From Sambucus nigra (lineage: Eukaryota > Streptophyta > Magnoliopsida > Dipsacales > Adoxaceae), in NCBI GenBank assembly GCA_949130495.1, contig OX422221.1:24191917-24255916 (forward strand): a DNA stretch of 64,000 nucleotides. The letters run 5' to 3'. Position numbers and translations under genes: made by a program. A model generated the notes under the pieces. The model searched no databases. It worked only from the letters and a program-made list of their open reading frames with translations, and was not told the DNA's origin. Shown here piece by piece: positions 59,831-64,000 of this stretch. Each line of letters opens with the position of its first letter. Position 1 is the stretch's first letter.

Positions 59831-60687
59831 TAACGGAATTTCGTCCCGAAATTCGGAAAATGAGGCATACCTGGTAAAAACAACTCTGGATATCTCTCGC
59901 GCATATCTGCCTCACGCTCCCAAGTGGATTCCTCCACATTATGATGCTCCCACTGGACTCGCACAAGTGGAAATATTTTTTACCTCAATCTCCTCTCACT
60001 ATAGTCTAGAATAGCCACTGGACTCTCCTAATAAGAGCTATCAGACTGTAAGTCTATCTCATCTATCGTAATGTGAGTATAGGCCATATCATCCCGAAGA
60101 TATCCTCTCAACGAAGATATGTGGAATACATCGTGGATGCGATGTAAATGTTCTGGCAATCCCAATCTGTATGCAACCGGTCCAATCCTCTCGATGATGG
60201 GAAATGGTCCCACGTACCTTGGAGCCAACTTCCCCTTCTTCTCGAACCTCATCACTCCCTTCATAGGAGATACACGCAATAACACTTGATCTCCCACATT
60301 AAACTCTCGAAAGAACCGTTTCGCATCGGCGTAGCTCTTCTGCCTGTCCTGGGCTACCCGAATACGACTCCTGATTATCTCAATCCTCGCGGAGGTCTCC
60401 TGAATCACTTCTGGTCCTAGCAACTTGGTGTCCCCCACCTCGAGCTAACAAGTTGGAGAACGACAAGGCCTACCATACAAAGCCTCAAATGAAGCCATAC
60501 CAATCGTAAACTGATAAGAATTATTATAAGCAAACTCTACCGGTGGAAGATGTGCCTCCCAACCTCCTCCAAAATCGAGAACACACATGCGTAGCATATC
60601 CTCTAACATCTGATTAGTACGCTCTGTCTGTCCATCTGTCTGTGGGTGGTAAGCTGAACTCAACCTCAACTCAGTACCCATAGCCTC
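59831..60687 (-). pseudogene. Element 3 pol: integrase C-terminal part and degraded chromodomain
   Basis: It continues the pol frame from 60688. [20 protein letters not shown] carries the third catalytic residue of integrase (E in GQTERTN). A TAG at 60447-60445 follows SPTC, where element 2 has Trp (TGG). The frame then gives the integrase tail ([33 protein letters not shown]). A TAG at 60030-60028 and a TAA about 60 bp further cut off the chromodomain, whose residues (VQWEHHNVEESTWERE) are still readable near 59960-59890. Confidence 0.88.
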
Positions 60688-62283
60688 CTAAAAACATTCC
60701 CAGAAACGTGACACAAAGATCTTGTCTCTATCTGACACAATATTCAGGGGCACCACGTGTAATCTGACAATCTCCGCGATGAACAATTGAGCATACTGAC
60801 CCGTGGTATAATCTGTCCGCACCGGCAGAAAATGAGCCACCTTGTTCAAACGGTCTACAATCACCCAGATAGAATCGTGGCCCCGCTGTGATGTAGGCAA
60901 CCGTGTCATGAAATCCATGGAAATACTCTCCCACTTCCACGCGGGTACTTCCAATGGTTGAAGCAATCCTGATGGTTTCTGATGGTCCACCTTCACCAGC
61001 TGGCAGGTAGAACACTTGGACACGAACTCTGCGATGTCCTTCTTCATCCCACTCCACCAGTATTGTCGCCTCATATCCTGATACATCTTATCGCCTCCTG
61101 GATGTACAGCAAATCGGGACCCATGAGAATGAGTCATCACTGCATGACGTAATTCTGCTCCTTCTGGAACTACCAATCTCCCATTAAACCGTAATCCTCC
61201 ATCAGAACTAACAGAATAGGACTCAGCACCCTCGGCTAGAAGTCGTACAATCTGCTCCTGGAAAAACGGGTCTATGGTCTGTGCCTGTATCACCCTCGTA
61301 ACAATCTCGGGGGTGACTGACATCACGGATATGAAAGAACGTGCCACTGCGTCCTGGTGACCCAACTCCTTCCATTTTGCTTTCAACACGTCCGCTACAT
61401 CGTCTACCGGTCTATGGCTCAACGGATTAGCAACTACGTTGGCCTTCCCCGGATGATACTGTATATCGAACTGGTAGTCTTTAACAAACTCTAACCATCT
61501 GAGCTGACGCATATTCAGCTCTCGCTGAGTGAACAGGTACTGCAGTGACTTATGGTCTATGAACAAACGGAATTTCTCCCCCAATAAATAGTGCCTCCAT
61601 ATCCTCAAAGAAAAGACGACCGCTGCTAATTCCACGTCGTGTGTGGGGTAATTCTTATCATGCGGCTTAAGCTTGGGGGAAGCAAAAGCTATAGCCTTCT
61701 CCTCCTGCTGAAGTACTCCCCCAAGTCCACGTAAGGACGCATCGGTGTAAACCAGGTACTCTACACCCAGCTTTGGTAGCGCAAGGACTGGCGCTGAAGT
61801 AAGCTTGTCTTTCAGCTCGTCGAAAGCCAACTGACAAGTGTCATCCCAAACATATGGTACCCTTTTGCGAGTCAGATTCGTCAATGGACCCGCTATTTTG
61901 GAGAATCCCCGAATGAATCTCCTGTAGTAATCGGCTAACCCCAAGAAACTACGCACTTCCATCGGTGTCGTGGGCTGTCCCCACTCCCTCACCACTGACA
62001 CTTTGCTCGGGTCAACTGCAATCCCCTGCTCAGAAACAACATCGCCCAAGAATTGTACCTCTCGCAACCAGAATCCACACTTCTCGTACTTAGCATACAA
62101 CTGATGCTCTCGTAGAGTCTGAAGGACCTGCCTCAAGTGCTCGGCATGCTCCTCCTCGGAGTGTGAATATATCAAGATGTCATCTATGAAGACGATGACA
62201 AACTGATCCAAGAACTCTCTGAATACTCGATTCATCAAGTCCATGAAAATGGCTGGGGCATTTGTGAGTCCGAACGGCATCAC
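60688..62283 (-). pseudogene. Element 3 pol, longest open part: RT end, RNase H, integrase core
   Basis: 531 codons open. It begins in the middle of RT ([20 protein letters not shown]; catalytic FIDDILIYS near 62190-62164) and covers the RT thumb ([16 protein letters not shown]). RNase H follows ([33 protein letters not shown]), then the integrase zinc region ([20 protein letters not shown]) and the first two catalytic Asp residues ([17 protein letters not shown]). It ends at a TAG at 60690-60688, where element 2 has CAG. The true start is upstream: the frame is continuous with 62988-62335 apart from one stop. It is the best preserved part of element 3 and serves as the reference for judging stops in element 2. 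Confidence 0.92.
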
Positions 62284-63264
62284 CCTGAACTCATAGGACC
62301 CATATCTCGATAAGAAGGCAGTCTTTGAAACATCCTACTCTCTAATACGTAACTGATAGTACCCTGACCTCAGATCTATCATCGAAAAGAAGGTTGCTCC
62401 CCTCAACTGGTCGAACAGATCATCAATTCGAGGCAACGGATACTTATTCCGTATTGTGACCTTGTTCAACTCCCGGTAGTCCACACACAATCTCAGTGAA
62501 CCATCTCTCTTCTTCACAAACAAGACTGGAGTGCCCCAAGGTGAGGTACTCCTACGAATGAAGCCCTGACCTAACAGCTGCTCTATCTGATCTCGTAGCT
62601 CTCGCATCTCTGCCGGAGCCATATGGTACGGTGCGCGAGCTATAGGTCTCGTAACTGGCAATAAATCTATAACAAAGTCTATCTCACGACTGGGCAGTAG
62701 GCCTGGTATCTCCTGAAACACATCGGAATACTCCCTAACAACAGGGATCGAATCTAAGGGAATCACAACCTCCTTAGAGGTATCCTCCTCTATGTAATAC
62801 AAATGAGCGGTCGAACCTCCCTCTGGGCGAGGCATCGCCACTACAAACATCTCTTGCCCCGGAATGGCAAAAATAATGCTCCCACCGAAGCAATCAATCA
62901 TGGCTCTATAAGCTGCGAGCCAGTCCATACCAATAATCACATCATGCTCGTGCATGTCTAAGGCTAACATGTCTGCAGGTAAAACCAAGATACCAATCTA
63001 TACCCCCACTCCCCGGCATATAAAGAAAATAAGTGACCCACTCCCCAGTGGTGAGTCAACACACGTCACGGTGCTCTCTGCTGTGGCTAGCAACCCTAAG
63101 GACTTTGCAAAATGTGTATCTATAAAACAATGCGTTTCCCCAGTATTAAACAGAACTCGACTCTTAGTAACATGGATAGAAAGACATACCCTCAATCGCG
63201 GGTGGTGCCTGTGGAGCTGTTGCCTGGTGGACGTTATAGACACGTCCATACTGCAATTGCCCAT
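62284..63264 (-). pseudogene. Element 3 protease and RT N-terminal part
   Basis: The protease motif reads FNTGETH at about 63150-63130 where element 2 has FDTGATH, so the catalytic Asp is changed to Asn. Downstream are [16 protein letters not shown] and the linker to RT ([34 protein letters not shown]). RT begins with [23 protein letters not shown]. Stops: TAG near 62997-62995 (Glu in element 2) and TAG at 62337-62335 (Glu in element 2). Two small indels near 63262 and 63185 put about 80 bp out of frame. Confidence 0.87.
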
Positions 63265-64000
63265 GCTAAACTAGGCTGGTAGGACTGGCACCTGGGCTGG
63301 AGCTGGGAGGGAAGGTGGAAAGAGTGGTCTCTGCGGCTCATTACGGGCTCCCTGCTGCTGTGGGGCCCTATCGCCCTCTGGGCAATCCTGACGCCTATGG
63401 ACATGTTTGTCGCACCCAAAGCATCGGCCTTTGAAGTTTCCGCCCCTCTGACCCTGCTATCCACGGCCCTGCTGGCCGTTTCCTCCACGCCACTGGCCAT
63501 GTTGGCCCTGATGTGTACGCTGTTGGCCTTGTTGGCCCTGCTGCTGTCCCTGTGGTCGGTGTTGGCCCTGCTGGCCTTGCTGATTAGGCTGGCCCTGATG
63601 ACCCTGCCTGAAACCCCCGAATCCCTGCCTAGAATCACCTGAATGGAATCGCTTAGCAGGGTCCCCCTGATGGGAACTCTGCTCGTGCTGACGAGTCTTC
63701 CCATGAGTTGGTGCCCCACTGGCACTATTACCCCCGGTCCTGTCCTGCTGGCTGGACTCCCCTGCTCTCTTGCTTCCCTGAAGATGGAAGCGATGATCCT
63801 GGCAATGTAGTAATGCTGCATTAAGTACGTCAGTGAAAGTACTCAGGGATAGATTTCCAATAAGGTGCTGACAGATCCTCTAAGCTAACCCGTCGACAAA
63901 CAACAAAATCTTCTTGCTCTCAGTGGGTGCCTCATCCGGCACAATAGTGAGAAGTCTCGTGAACTCCTCCTCATACTCAGCTACCGTAAGGTTCTCCTAC
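63265..64000 (-). pseudogene. Element 3 gag, C-terminal part, truncated by the window end
   Basis: The frame shared with pol shows the end of the gag core (AEYEEEFTRLL, HLIGNLSLSTF, ALLHCQDHRFH), a Gln/Gly-rich region (GQQGQQRTHQGQHGQ) and the zinc knuckle CFGCDKHVHRRQDC near 63421-63380. Stops: TAG at 63882-63880 (Trp in element 2), TAG at 63459-63457 and TAG near 63272. A longer ORF at 63821-63234 is in another frame and is not the real product. Confidence 0.85.

Larger units (their letters stand above)
56799..64000 (-). mobile_element. Element 3: Tekay/Del-like chromovirus, 3' part
   Basis: A related but distinct element with one LTR (56799-59816), polypurine tract, pol and part of gag; the 5' end lies beyond the window. 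It starts with TGTGACACCCCG as in element 2. Its proteins align with element 2 along the whole length and share its domain order, but the LTRs are only distantly similar. Coding is disrupted by at least eight stops and two small compensating frame changes near protease. Confidence 0.94.

Noticed and set aside
63234..63821. 195-codon minus-strand ORF at the right edge
   Set aside because: It is out of frame with the real gag, whose zinc knuckle and core motifs lie in the neighbouring frame with stops.

Overview
The window looks like heterochromatic DNA of a flowering plant. About half of it (roughly 33 kb, near 196 monomers) is a 169-bp tandem satellite, always in the same orientation. The satellite is interrupted by three Ty3/gypsy LTR retrotransposons, all with their coding strand on the minus strand. 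There are no ordinary host genes, rRNA, tRNA or CRISPR arrays. Plant origin rests on the element lineages: a Tat-type element with two RNase H domains and an antisense ORF, and two Tekay/Del-like chromoviruses with an initiator-Met primer site. I cannot name the species.

Layout: satellite block A (1-10460); Tat/Retand-like element 1 (10461-23304, TSD ATCGT); satellite block B (23305-25383); Tekay-like element 2 (25384-36111, TSD TTACA); satellite block C (36112-56798); and the 3' part of a related element 3 (56799-64000, cut by the window end). When elements 1 and 2 are removed with one TSD copy each, the satellite monomers rejoin in phase.

Element 1 is 12.8 kb. On the minus strand it carries a tRNA-Asp-type primer site, gag, protease, RT, RNase H, a second archaeal-type RNase H and an integrase. 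Several stop codons and a gag/pol frame change break this coding region. Between pol and the 3' LTR it carries an oppositely oriented three-exon gene encoding a protein of about 681 residues with a 'putative gypsy type transposon' domain and a coiled coil. It also holds a 1.5-kb array of a 102-bp unit containing a perfect 10-bp hairpin. Its LTRs differ by about 13 substitutions and one indel in 936 bp, so it is a young insertion.

Elements 2 and 3 have about 3-kb LTRs and a single long gag-pol frame, opened by multiple stops. In element 2 the stops that can be compared with element 3 are all C-to-T or G-to-A type. Both families carry a cluster of short palindromes at the same relative place in the LTR but with different core sequences.

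The satellite shows several layers of recent amplification: a near-identical copy at 5,685 bp offset in block A; 1.34-kb and 2.99-kb higher-order repeats in block C, the latter with an internal 987-bp duplication; and a 3.68-kb offset duplication near 51-56 kb.

The most unusual parts are the antisense spliced gene together with the palindromic 102-bp array of element 1, which looks like a possible satellite nursery, and the palindrome clusters in the Tekay LTRs. All comparisons were made by eye.
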